Of a stretch of 64,000 nucleotides of DNA, positions 24,566-51,000 are shown piece by piece (within the stretch, counting starts at the first letter, position 1; every line of letters starts with the position of its first letter). The translations under genes were made by a program, and so were the position numbers. Origin of the DNA: Nematostella vectensis (taxonomy: Eukaryota; Cnidaria; Anthozoa; Actiniaria; Edwardsiidae); assembly GCF_932526225.1 (NCBI RefSeq), contig NC_064046.1, positions 10,813,719-10,877,718 on the forward strand, given 5' to 3'. Below the pieces are notes generated by a model. The model saw only the letters and a list, made by a program, of their open reading frames with translations. It was not told where the DNA came from and did no database searches.

Positions 24566-25085
24566 TTTGATAAACAAATTTGGTAATTATTTATGTTGAA
24601 ATATCAATTTGTCAGAATAAAGTATTTCGTCATTGTAGTATGCGTGAATTTCATAAGAGGATTGCAACGAAAGAAGTCGAACATTTTTCACATCTAAATA
24701 TGGCAAATCAAGGCAGGCGTTCCTTGTACTCGATCCAGTACATTTAGGCCTTGCGTAGCTTTGGCGTCCGTTTGAAAGCTCTTGTATACGTGCCATCTCA
24801 AACATACCATTGTATGATGATCAATGTTTTTCTTTCTTTTTTTCTATTTTTCAAAATAAAAATAAATAAATAATAATAAATGTCTTTTTTAAACATTCTA
24901 TACTAGAGCATGATGGGAATGATTCGAAATTCATTCCGCTTGCCACACTGAAGGCTCACCTATTTCCTAGCAAAACATTTCAACGTCCGGAAACTAAATA
25001 ACTACAAAGACTTATTTATCAAACCTTTCTTTTAAATGAAGTCTTTAAGAACAGAAAAGAAGTGTTGAGGATCCTCTCATCATTG
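24566..25085. promoter_or_regulatory. Divergent promoter region of CDK10 and RSPRY1
   Basis: 520 bases between two divergent start codons, so promoters and 5' UTRs of both genes are expected here. An AT-rich tract lies at 24820-24890. No TATA box or other motif was convincing. Confidence 0.5.
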
Positions 25086-38521
<13,436 letters not shown>

Positions 38522-38540
38522 CATCACTTACACTATCCTA

Positions 38541-41243
38541 GGTGCCCCCCTCCCTAGAAAATAAGACCTATCCTAGGTGCCCCCCCTCCCTAGAAAAAAA
38601 AAGACCTATCCTAGGTGCCCCCCTCCCTAGAAAATAAGACCTATCCTAGGTGCCCCCCTCCCTAGAAAATAAGACCTATCCTAGGTGCCCCCTCCCTAGA
38701 AAATAAGATCTATCCTAGGTGCCCCCCTCCCTAGAAAATAAGACCTATCCTAGGTGCCCCCCTCCCTAGAAAATAAGACCTATCCTAGGTGCCCCCCTCC
38801 CTAGAAAATAAGACCTATCCTAGGTGCCCCCCTCCCTAGAAAATAAGACCTATCCTAGGTGCCCCCCTCCCTAGAAAATAAGACCTATCCTAGGTGCCCC
38901 CTCCCTAGAAAATAAGACCTATCCTAGGTGCCCCCCTCCCTAGAAAATAAGACCTATCCTAGGTGCCCCCCTCCCTAGAAAATAAGACCTATCCTAGGTG
39001 CCCCCCTCCCTAGAAAATAAGACCTATCCTAGGTGCCCCCTCCCTAGAAAATAAGACCTATCCTAGGTGCCCCCCCTCCCTAGAAAAAAAGACCTATCCT
39101 AGGTGCCCCCCTCCCTAGAAAATAAGACCTATCCTAGGTGCCCCCCTCCCTAGAAAATAAGACCTATCCTAGGTGCCCCCTCCCTAGAAAATAAGATCTA
39201 TCCTAGGTGCCCCCCTCCCTAGAAAATAAGACCTATCCTAGGTGCCCCCCTCCCTAGAAAATAAGACCTATCCTAGGTGCCCCCCTCCCTAGAAAATAAG
39301 ACCTATCCTAGGTGCCCCCCTCCCTAGAAAATAAGACCTATCCTAGGTGCCCCCCTCCCTAGAAAATAAGACCTATCCTAGGTGCCCCCCTCCCTAGAAA
39401 ATAAGACCTATCCTAGGTGCCCCCCTCCCTAGAAAATAAGACCTATCCTAGGTGCCCCCCTCCCTAGAAAATAAGACCTATCCTAGGTGCCCCCTCCCTA
39501 GAAAATAAGACCTATCCTAGGTGCCCCCCTCCCTAGAAAAAAAAAGACCTATCCTAGGTGCCCCCCTCCCTAGAAAATAAGACCTATCCTAGGTGCCCCC
39601 CTCCCTAGAAAATAAGATCTATCCTAGGTGCCCCCCTCCCTAGAAAATAAGACCTATCCTAGGTGCCCCCCTCCCTAGAAAATAAGACCTATCTTATGTG
39701 CCCCCCCTCCCTAGAAAAAAATACCTATCCTAGGTGCCCCCCTCCCTAGAAAATAAGACTTATCCTAGGTGCCCCCTCCCTAGAAAATAAGACCTATCCT
39801 AGGTGCCCCCCCTCCCTAGAAAAAAAAAAGACCTATCCTAGGTGCCCCCCTCCCTAGAAAATAAGACCTATCCTAGGTGCCCCCCTCCCTAGAAAATAAG
39901 ACCTATCCTAGGTGGCCCCCTCCCTAGAAAATAAGACCTATCCTAGGTGCCCCCCTTCCTAGAATATAAGACCTATCCTAGGTGCCCCCCTCCCTAGAAA
40001 ATAAGACCTATCCTAGGTGCCCCCCCTCCCTAGAAAAAAAAGACCTATCTTAGGTGGCCCCCTCCCTAGAAAATAAGACCTATCATAGGTGCCCCCCTCC
40101 CTAGAAAATAAGACCTATCCTAGGTGCCCCCCTCCCTAGAAAATAAGACCTATCCTAGGTGCCCCCCTCCCTAGAAAATAAGACCTATACTATGTGCCCC
40201 CCCCTTCCTAGAAAATAAGACCTATCCTAGGTGCCCCCCTCCCTAGAAAATAAGACCTATCCTAGGTGCCCCCCTCCCTAGAAAATAAGACCTATCCTAG
40301 GTGCCCCCCTCCCTAGAAAATAAGACCTATCCTAGGTGCCCCCCTCCCTAGAAAAAAATACCTATCCTAGGTGCCCCCCTCCCTAGAAAATAAGACCTAT
40401 ACTATGTGCCCCCCCTTCCTAGAAAATAAGACCTATCCTAGGTGCCCCCCTCCCTAGAAAATAAGACCTATCCTAGGTGCCCCCCCTCCCTAGAAAATAA
40501 GACCTATCCTAGGTGCCCCCCTCCCTAGAAAATAAGACCTATCCTAGGTGCCCCCCCTCCCTAGAAAATAAGACCTATCCTAGGTGCCCCCCTCCCTAGA
40601 AAAAAATACCTATCCTAGGTGCCCCCCTCCCTAGAAAATAAGACCTATACTATGTGCCCCCCCTTCCTAGAAAATAAGACCTATCCTAGGTGCTCCCCTC
40701 CCTAGAAAATAAGACCTATCCTAGGTGCCCCCCCTCCCTAGAAAATAAGACCTATCCTAGGTGCCCCCCTCCCTAGAAAATAAGACCTATCCTAGGTGCC
40801 CCCCTCCCTAGAAAATAAGACCTATCCTAGGTGCCCCCCTCCCTAGAAAAAAATACCTATCCTAGGTGCCCCCCTCCCTAGAAAATAAGACCTATCCTAG
40901 GTGCCCCCCTCCCTAGAAAATAAGACCTATCCTAGGTGCCCCCCTCCCTAGAAAAAAAATACCTATCCTAGGTGCCCCCCTCCCTAGAAAATAAGACCTA
41001 TCCTAGGTGCCCCCCTCCCTAGAAAAAAATACCTATCCTAGGTGCCCCCCTCCCTAGAAAATAAGACCTATCCTAGGTGCCCCCCTCCCTAGAAAATAAG
41101 ACCTATCCTAGGTGCCCCCCTCCCTAGAAAATAAGATCTATCCTAGGTGCCCCCCTCCCTAGAAAATAAGACCTATCCTAGGGGCCCCCCCTCCCTAGAA
41201 AATAAGACCTATCCTAGGGGCCCCCCCTCCCTAGAAAATAAGA
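38541..41243 (+). repeat. 35-bp minisatellite starting in the RSPRY1 3' UTR
   Basis: About 78 head-to-tail copies of CTATCCTAGGTGCCCCCCTC plus CCTAGAAAATAAGAC, beginning 20 bases after the RSPRY1 stop codon. Length variation is confined to the C run (4-7) and A run (4-9); single-base variants such as ATACTATGTG recur, suggesting block duplication. Many units contain CCTAGG. Confidence 0.96.
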
Positions 41244-42076
41244 TTATATTTGGAATCAGCCGCAACTCGTGCGCGCAAGCTTTGGATTTTCAGATTCGTT
41301 GGAAAAAGCATGGTATATAAAATATTTTAAGTAGTATTGTAATTAAAATGTTAATTTTGATAAATGTTTAATGGCTTTATAGAGTACCCCGTTAGCGGTT
41401 ATATATTAGTCACACAAACTCTGTATTTCTTCCTCAAGTCTTCTCATAAGTCTTTGCCACGCGCGCGTGAAACCTTGGGGGGGGGGGGACTTCGCCATCT
41501 TGTTTACAATTTCGCACTCCAATAATAGAAATTGAACTTTTATTATACATAAGTACCCATACTAGTATGCATATGTGTTGTACCAACATCGGAAGGTGTA
41601 ACTGGACATACAGGATTATTTGGGGCTAGTCAAAGTCTGCGAGTGAAAAAGACTAACATGTTTGACAATGATAGTGATGTTCCATTCGGGTGGTATACTA
41701 TACACAACTTCCGTTTCGGAAACGATGGCTATCTAGGGAATATGCCTTGTATCCACAAGAGGTTAAATAGCATAGTTTTATCCATGGCGATGGTTTGATA
41801 GCCACGACTCCACTACCTCAACTTTATATCCGCGAACAATTCAACTGTTAACGCGGCAAATTAATTTCTTCTGTGGGGATGTGTCTTCAAACCACGATTT
41901 TGATGAAGACCTGGCCTGAAAAACTTTTCTCTTTTATGACCCCAAACCGTACGTATGAATGTCCGATACGGAGATATCCAGATAGTGAGATAGCAAACAC
42001 CCATTACGGTGGTATCACTAGTCAAGATTTCCCTCTATATCCACCATGATGTGAATGTGAATCAGATCGCGAGAAG
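41244..42076. other. Intergenic region between convergent RSPRY1 and CPSF1
   Basis: No gene, AATAAA for RSPRY1, or repeat was found. A CG-rich GCGCGCGT patch lies near 41460 and a G run near 41477. The CPSF1 3' UTR should read into this from the right. Confidence 0.5.
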
Positions 42077-45000
42077 TTAAAACTGAGCACACGCCCTCTC
42101 TATGTCCATCATATCGTCCATGATCTAAAAAAGGAAGAAGGAAAGGAGCTAGTATGAAGATAACGATTACACCTTGGCCTTGGACGATGATGTGATGAGT
42201 AAGTAGAAAAATAATAATGACGGTGGCGATGTTGATGTTGATTGTTAAAGCCGCATTGTCACCAGTTTACTTCCGGCCGATTACGTAACAATATCCGATG
42301 ATTTCTAACGGAAAACGTGAAAAATATTTCAAAATATTGAAAGCAGTGTGTTTATTGGAAGTTTCTTTGAGGATGTGATTGATAATTTAGAGCGGATGGC
42401 CTGTTTAATATCTCGGTTTTAATAGATTCTTTTGTCTTTTAACGGTTGAGGTTTCCGTCGGACCTCCGGAAGTAAAATGGTGACAATGCGGCTTTAATGA
42501 CGAGAGGATAATGTCGATAATAAAGGCGGAAGTGAAGGGGATAATCCTGATGATGATTATCAAGGCGGTAATGAGAAGGATGATGATAATGACGATATTA
42601 ATGGTGATGATAAATTGGGAAGTAATGAAAATGATGATGACGGAGAACACGGTAATGAAAAGGATGATGACGGAGAACACGGTATTAAAAAGGATGACGG
42701 AGAACACGGTTATGAAAAGGACGATGACGGAGAACACGGTAATGAAAAGGACGATGACGGAGAACACGGTAATGAAAAGGATGACGACGGAGAACACGGT
42801 AATGAAAATGATGACGACGGAGAGCACGGTATTGAAAAGGATGATGACGGAGAACACGGTAATGAAAAGGATGACGACGGAGAACACGGTAATGAAAAGG
42901 ATGACGACGGAGAACACGGTAATGAAAAGGATGACGACGGATAACACGGTAATGAAAAGGATGATGACGGAGAACACGATAATGAAAAGGATGATGACGG
43001 AGAACACGGTAATGAAAAGGATGATGACGGAGAACACGGTAATGAAAAGGATGATGACGGAGAACACAGTAATGAAAAGGATGATGACGGAGAACACGGT
43101 AATAAAAAGGATGCTGACGGAGAACACGGTAATGAAAAGGATGACGGAGAACACGGTAATGAAAAGGATGATGACGGAGAACACGGTAATAAAAAGGATG
43201 ATGACGGAGAACACGGTAATGAAAATGATGACGGAGAACACGGTAATGAAAAGGATGATGACGGAGAACACGGTAATAAAAAGGATGATGACGGAGAACA
43301 CGGTAATAAAAAGGATGATGACGGAGAACACGGTAATGAAAAGGATGACGACGGAGAACACGGTAATGAAAAGGATGATGACGGAGAACACGGTAATGAA
43401 AAGGATGATGACGGAGAACACGGTAATGAAAAGGATGATGACGGAGAACACGGTAATAAAAAGGATGATGACGGAGAACACGGTAATAAAAAGGATGATG
43501 ACGGAGAACACGGTAATAAAAAGGATGATGACGGAGAACACGGTAATGGAAAGGATGATGACGGAGAACACGGTAATGAAAAGGATGATGACGGAGAACA
43601 CGGTAATGGAAAGGATGATGACCGAGAACACGGTAATGAAAAGGATGATGACGGAGAACATGGTAATGAAAAGGATGACGGAGAACACGGTTATGAAAAG
43701 GACGATGACGGAGAACACGGTAATGAAAAGGATGATGACGGAGAACACGGTAATGAAAAGGATGATGACGGAGAACACGGTAATGAAAAGGATGATGACG
43801 GAGAACACGGTAATGAAAAGGATGACGACGGAGAACACGGTAATGGAAAGGATGATGACGGAGAACACGGTAATAAAAGGATGATGACGGAGAACACGGT
43901 AATAAAAGGATGATGACGGAGAACACGGTTATGAAAAGGACGATGACGGAGAACACGGTAATGAAAAGGACGATGACGGAGAACACGGTAATAAAAAGGA
44001 TGATGACGGAGAACACGGTAATGAAAAGGATGATGACGGAGAACACGGTAATGAAAAGGATGGTGACGGAGAACACGGTAATGAAAAGGATGATGACGGA
44101 GAACACGGTAATGAAAAGGATGATGACTGAGAACACGGTAATAAAAGGATGATGACGGAAAACACGGTAATGAAAAGGATGATGACGGAGAACACGGTAA
44201 TGAAAAGGATGCTGACGGAGAACACGGTAATGAAAAGGATGATGACGGAGAACACGGTAATGTAAAGGATGATGACGGAGAACACGGTAATAAAAAGGAT
44301 GATGACGGAGAACACGGTAATGAAAAGGATGATGACGGAGAACACGGTAATGAAAAGGATGATGACGGAGAACACGGTAATGAAAAGGATGATGACGGAG
44401 AACACGGTAATGAAAAGGATGATGACGGAGAACACGGTAATAAAAAGGATGATGACGGAGAACACGGTAATAAAAAGGATGATGACGGAGAACACGGTAA
44501 TAAAAAGGATGATGACGGAGAACACGGTAATGGAAAGGATGATGACGGAGAACAGGGTAATGAAAAGGATGATGACGGAGAACACGGTAATGGAAAGGAT
44601 GATGACCGAGAACACGGTAATGAAAAGGATGATGACGGAGAACATGGTTATGAAAAGGATGACGGAGAACACGGTTATGAAAAGGACGATGACGGAGAAC
44701 ACGGTATTAAAAAGGATGACGGAGAACACGGTTATGAAAAGGACGATGACGGAGAACACTGTAATGAAAAGGATGATGATGGAGAACACGGTAATGAAAA
44801 GGATGATGACGGAGACAAGGTAATGAAAAGGATGACGACGGAGAACACGGTAATGAAAAGGATGACGACGGAGAACACGGTAATAAAAGGATGATGACGG
44901 AGAACACGGTATTAAAAAGGATGACGGAGAACACGGTTATGAAAAGGACGATGACGGAGAACACGGTAATGAAAAGGACGATGACGGAGAACACGGTAAT

Positions 45001-48000
45001 AAAAAGGATGATGACGGAGAACACGGTAATGAAAAGGATGATGACGGAGAACACGATAATGAAAAGGACGATGACGGAGAACACAATAATGGAAAGGACG
45101 ATGACGGAGAACACGGTAATAAAAAGGATGATGACGGAGAACACGGTAATGAAAAGGATGATGACGGAGAACACGGTAATAAAAAGGATGATGACGGAGA
45201 ACACGGTAATGAAAAGGATGATGACGGAGAACACGGTAATGAAAAGGACGATGACGGAGAACACGGTAATAAAAGGATGATGATGATGGAGAACACGGTA
45301 ATGAAAAGGATGATGACAGAGAACACGGTAATGAAAAGGATGATGACGGAGAACACGGTAATAAAAAGGATGATGACGGAGAACACGGTAATAAAAAGGA
45401 TGATGACGGAGAACACGGTAATGAAAAGGATGATGACAGAGAACACGGTAATGAAAAGGATGATGACGGAGAACACGGTAATAAAAAGGATGATGACGGA
45501 GAACACGGTAATGAAAAGGATGATGACGGAGAACACGGTAATGAAAAGGATGACGGAGAATACGGTAATGAAAAGGATGATGACGGATAACACGGTAATG
45601 GAAAGGATGATGACGGAGAACACGGTAATGGAAAGGATGATGACGGAGAACACGGTAATAAAAAGGATGATGAAGGAGAACACGGTAATGAAAAGGATGA
45701 TGACGGAGAACACGGTATTGAAAAGGATGATGACGGAGAACACGGTAATGAAAAGGATGATGACGGAGAACACGGTAATGAAAAGGATGACGACGGAGAA
45801 CACGGTAATGAAAAGGATGATGACGGAGAACACGATAATGAAAAGGATGATGACGGAGAACACAATAATGAAAAGGATGATGACGGAGAACACGGTAATG
45901 GAAAGGATGATGACGGAGAACACGGTAATAAAAAGGATGATGACGGAGAACACGGTAATGAAAAGGATGGTGACGGAGAACACGGTAATGAAAAGGACGA
46001 TGACGGAGAACACGGTAATAAAAAGGATGATGACGGAGAACACGGTAATGAAAAGGAAGATGACGGAGAACACGGTAATGAAAAGGATGATGACGGAGAA
46101 CACGGTAATGAAAAGGATGATGACGGAGAACACGGTAATGAAAAGGACGATGACGGAGAACACGGTAATGAAAAGGATGATGACGGAGAACACGGTAATG
46201 AAAAGGATGATGACGGAGAACACGGTAATGAAAAGGATGATGACGGAGAACACGGTAATAAAAAGGATGATGACGGAGAACACGGTAATGAAAATGATGA
46301 TGGAGAACACGGTAATGAAAAGGATGATAATGATGATGATAATTTAAGGCAGTATGAAAAGAATGATTATAATAATGACGCAGGCGCTAATGATAAAAAG
46401 GATGAGAATGCTGAAAGGTGGTCAAAAGCATGGGCTACCTGTGCAGGCGTGGTGCCAATCTTTCTAGCGACTTCTTGTCTCTCCATGAAACTCAGGTGCA
46501 TGTACTTGAAGAGCAGCTGCCAGTCCAGCACGTTCCGATGAGGGTTACAGAGCTTTCTCTTCCGCCACTGGAGCATCCTATAACATGACACAAACAATAC
46601 CTTAATACCTGAAATTTTACCGACGTGATTTTGAGATGCACATATTTTGCGGGAACCAAGTAGCTGATCTAGGGGGAGGGATTAGGGGGTCTAATCCCCC
46701 CCCCCCCTTTTGGGCTGCCAGAAAGCCATATGTAATAAAAAAAACCCCTCCCCCCTTCGTCACTGAGCCAAACCCACCTTTAGCGAAAAGCTAGACCCAC
46801 CCCTGGAACCTAGTTATGGAACAAAAAGGCTGAGCTCGGGGTCGGATCTAGGGGCGGGCCCAGGCCCCCCTATTTTCAGATATTTGGCTTAAAAATAAGC
46901 AAATCCACGGAAGAACAATGAATCCGGCCCCTCCATCCTTGAAAACCTTGTTTGCGGTCTCCTCTTTCTAAAACTCCTGGATCCTCCCCTCGAGCTTGTG
47001 TCTTTGAAGCCACCCATATCTTTGTCAAGACATGATGTATTAAACACCTTAAACCCACAGGTTTTCTTGAAAGAAAATGACATATATGAGACGAGTTTAT
47101 ATTACCTGAAAGCCTTGGGATTGAGCCCCGCAACATGGGGAATACAGTCCACTAGTTTAGTCTGGAGCATGTGGAGTCGGCGGAATGTCTTTTCTGTCAT
47201 CGGTAGCATTAGTCCTAGCGCTCCGTCTAGTGTACCTGCAGAAGGGTAGAGTAGCAATTTAAAAACCGCGCTATAAAAGGAGCGTGCCTCCTCCCAGGGC
47301 ATCTGAGACCAGAAAAAGAAAAAAAAAAGGATTGGGTTTCCTGTGGCAAAAAAACCCGGAAGTGACAAACCGGAAACGCCCCATTCCCTCTCTACTTCTC
47401 CTTAGTCTCTCTCTCTCTCTCTACCCATTCTTTCCGTCCTTTTCATTATGAGTTGCCTGCGGAGGAGGCAAGAGCGTGCCCAGGGCAGCGACACCCTCAG
47501 TGTCGCTATCAAATGTAGAAAGAAACATTAAGTTGAGAAAGATGAGGAAGTCATTTGGGTTTTAAAGGACGCATTCAGAGTTTTATTATGAAATTAATGT
47601 GTCTATCGCTCTGCCTAACGGTTAGTCCGCCATGTTGGTTCTGATGTCAAACGTCTCGAAGTGTGAAAAGGGAGCGTCCCTATCCCTTTTATAGCGCGGT
47701 TTCGTGTTTAAAGCCGCATTTTCACCAGTTTACTTCCGGAGGTCCGGCAGAAACCTCAACCGTTAAAAGAAAAAAAGAATCTATTAGAATTCGAGATATT
47801 CAACAAGCCATCCGCTCTAAATTATCAATCACATCCTTAAAGAAGCTTCCAAAAGACACAATGCTTTCTATATTTTGAAATATTTTTCGCGTTTTTCGTT
47901 AAAAATCATCGGATATTGTTAAGTAATCGACCGGAAGTAAACTGGTGCCAATGCGGCTTTAAGTACTTATGTCATGACAACATAGGAGGTTATTGAAAAC

Positions 48001-51000
48001 ATTCGTGGAATTTCCTTTTCTTTCTATTCAGCTAGAAATAAGCGAGAATTGAAGCGCTTAGATAACCTTATTTGGTTTCATTGGCTAGCACAGGTTTTCA
48101 ATCACACCACCTCTTGGGAAGGCGCTGACTAATAAAAAAGCAACAATAGTTACTTCGTTAGTTAGAATGATGGAAACCAGAAAGCGGCTTCGTAGTTGGA
48201 AATTATTGACGAAATTTTGCAGAATATTAAAAAAAGCCCTAAGAATCGTCGTTTTTCTTTTACACATTTTCAAAGGCGATGAAAAATCAGCTACTTCACA
48301 TCAACTGGAAATTTGCGGTATCCATTTTCTAAGAAGATAGAGAAGATATTACAAAACCAGCTACTACTACTAGTAAGCTAGGTGGAACTTTGACGTCATC
48401 GAGCTTACCGAAGCAAGTAAGCTGACGCATCTCTTTGCTTTTTTCACCGCTGGCCTTGAGGTGAGCCTTCGCTGCAATGCGGAAGAACGATGTGATGTGG
48501 GTTCCAACGTTGATGTCAGCTCTCTGGAGCAACCGCTGGCCACCTTGACTTTCGATCGCTAAGACAAGGTAACTTATATAAGTTGATATAGTGAGTAAAA
48601 TATAAGTTCTCGGGCTCGAAAACCTTAGAAAGCGCACAATTTTGTTAAAAAACAAAATTTTTGAATAAATAAATTACTTTACATACCCTCTGGCTGGTAA
48701 GTGAAAAGAACCAAATTTTTCTCGACGTCTGAGACTGAATAAAATAAAAAAAGTTTTAGCATAAGTCAACAAACTCAATGTTCAAAAAGTCCCGGTTTTT
48801 CCCCGGGTTTCCTGTGGAAGTAGGAAGCTTGGGGTCTCGGATTTGTGACCTCGCATGTTTAACCCACCACAGGAACCCCGATCAGATGGCCATGTACGAT
48901 CAGCTGGCACGAGCTTTGCCAGCCAACCAGCGTGGCAAAGATCAGATGATTCAGTGCACAACAAATCATGTCAAAACTAGTTATCATGCTAGTTATCATG
49001 CTAGTTATCATGTTTGTGTCATTTTTACACCCAGGCGTTTCGTTAGGTTTCAGAGTAGGCGGTAGAAATTGATAAGTAGGGTGTGGAAGTTTATTACTTT
49101 AAAAAGAAGCCGGCGCTCAGAAAATAGTAGATGGCGGTTCCCTGAAACCTGAAACCCCTGACACGTATTTGAAATAAAGTTGTACTCGTAAAATCTGTGT
49201 ATCGTAACCCGCAGTGCTTCATGGGTATGTTGTATGCGTTAATAAAATACAAATCCAGGTTTCAAAAGCGGTAGAATTCTCGTTCGTGTTCATATGAAAG
49301 TTCACATGGCTTTCACATACAAGAATTCAGCCGTTTATACGCTACCCATGAACCACCGCGGATTACGAAGGTTTACATGGATTCTCGAGTGCAACCTTAT
49401 TCGAAATAGGCGTATATCTGTTGTACTTTTGTAGTTATTTTTTTTTTAAATCTATGCCACGGTAGCGCGCATCACACTAGAACAAGTCAAGCGTTAGTAT
49501 TTTTATTACATGAATGACACCTTTTCTATTGTTCTTGCAAGTCCTTTATTTCACTAAAATACCAACCTTCGGGCTGCGCCCTCATTCGCCTGTTATACGG
49601 CGAATTGCCTCCGCCCTCGGTATTTAACCCTTACTTATTTGTTAAAAGACTAAATCATAACCAGTCCCACAGGTTTTTTTTAAGATCGCGCTTTAGAAAG
49701 AAGCAAAAAAAATATAAGCAGCTTACCGAGGAAGCCGATCTGTGGGCCGTCAATGAAAAAATCTGCGGCGTACACTTCTAAGTTTTTCGGGTCCTGAAAA
49801 CAAGGTTTAAAAAAAAATTCAAGTCAACCCCGATTAACCGAGTCATTCCCAGTTAGTAGCTCCGGTTACTCCAGTTGCCACCAAGATCTCTTTTGATAGC
49901 AAGTCAACCCAGAATTGTCAATCCTGATGGGTAGCGAATCAAGCACAATTGATACAAGCTCAATCATTATTGACACCGAGATCTATGCAACGGGTCAATC
50001 CCGATTTGTAGCGAATTAACCCCGATTTATTCGAGTAAACTCCGAGTATTACCGAGACAAACCCGATTGGTTGCGAATCAACTCCGATTCATACGAGTAA
50101 ACCCGAGTATTATCGAGAAAATCCCGATTGGTAGCGAATCCATACTTATTAATACCGAGTAAACCCCGACTAGTACAGAGTTAATCCCGATTGGTAGCGA
50201 ATCAACCCTTATTAAGTAATAGTTAATTACCGAGTGGATCCCGACTAGTACCGAGTCTATCCCGATTGGTAGCGAATCAACCCCGATTTATGCCTAGTAA
50301 ACCCGACTAGTACTGAGTCAATCCCAATTGGCAAGAGCTCAATCCTGATTGATAACGATCACTCCTTATTGTAATAAAGTATTACAGAGTGGTGTGGTGT
50401 CAATCCCGAACATTTGATATCAGATAATTACAATTTCCAACTGTTTTTTTTTTCAGAACATACAAAAAAGCTAAGGGTGCCAATAATGCGTAAAAGGAGC
50501 AATATATATGTAAATTGAAGGTTATCATTTATAGTTGCATCACCTTACTAACAAATGCCAACGTCTTGGTTTCTTCCTAAAAATAACAATTGAGAAGAAA
50601 ATAAGAACTCTATATCAGCATACAGTCTAACGTATGACACCAAACCTACGACTTGACTGGCTGATCTGAGACACCTTGACCATGATACTCTGATACAATC
50701 ATCACCCTGTTCTGTGATGCCTTGCGAGTACTCCTGCCCTATTTAAAACCCTTAACTATGACACCCTGTACTGATCTTCATGCCCACCTAAACACCCTGT
50801 GCCCATCTAAACCCCTACCCTATGCCGCAATACTAGTTAACCTATGACACCGTGTGCCAATTAACACCCTTTCTTATGACACCCTATGCCAATGCACAAG
50901 CTTATGACACCCTGTGCTTATCTACATCCTACCCTATGACACCCTACGCCAATATACACGTGACCCTAAAGCATGACTAGACTTTAGCCTACCTGTAGGC

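Noticed and set aside
24566-24577. CDK10 start four codons upstream
   Set aside because: That codon is TTG; the ATG at 24563-24565 (MSTKDEI) is the plausible start.
38541-41243. Regular 35-bp repeats that superficially resemble a CRISPR array
   Set aside because: There are no unique spacers; the repeats are head to tail, and the context is an animal 3' UTR.
42405-46347. Very long open frames on both strands (up to 487 codons) of [10 protein letters not shown] or [10 protein letters not shown] repeats
   Set aside because: They are by-products of a 30-bp tandem repeat divisible by three; several overlapping frames are open at once, no domain exists, and they lie in a CPSF1 intron.
48687-48728. 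Downstream acceptor for the CPSF1 exon at 48687
   Set aside because: Using AG at 48729-48730 keeps the frame but deletes VS from the conserved FLVSD; the acceptor giving a start at 48734 restores the family sequence.
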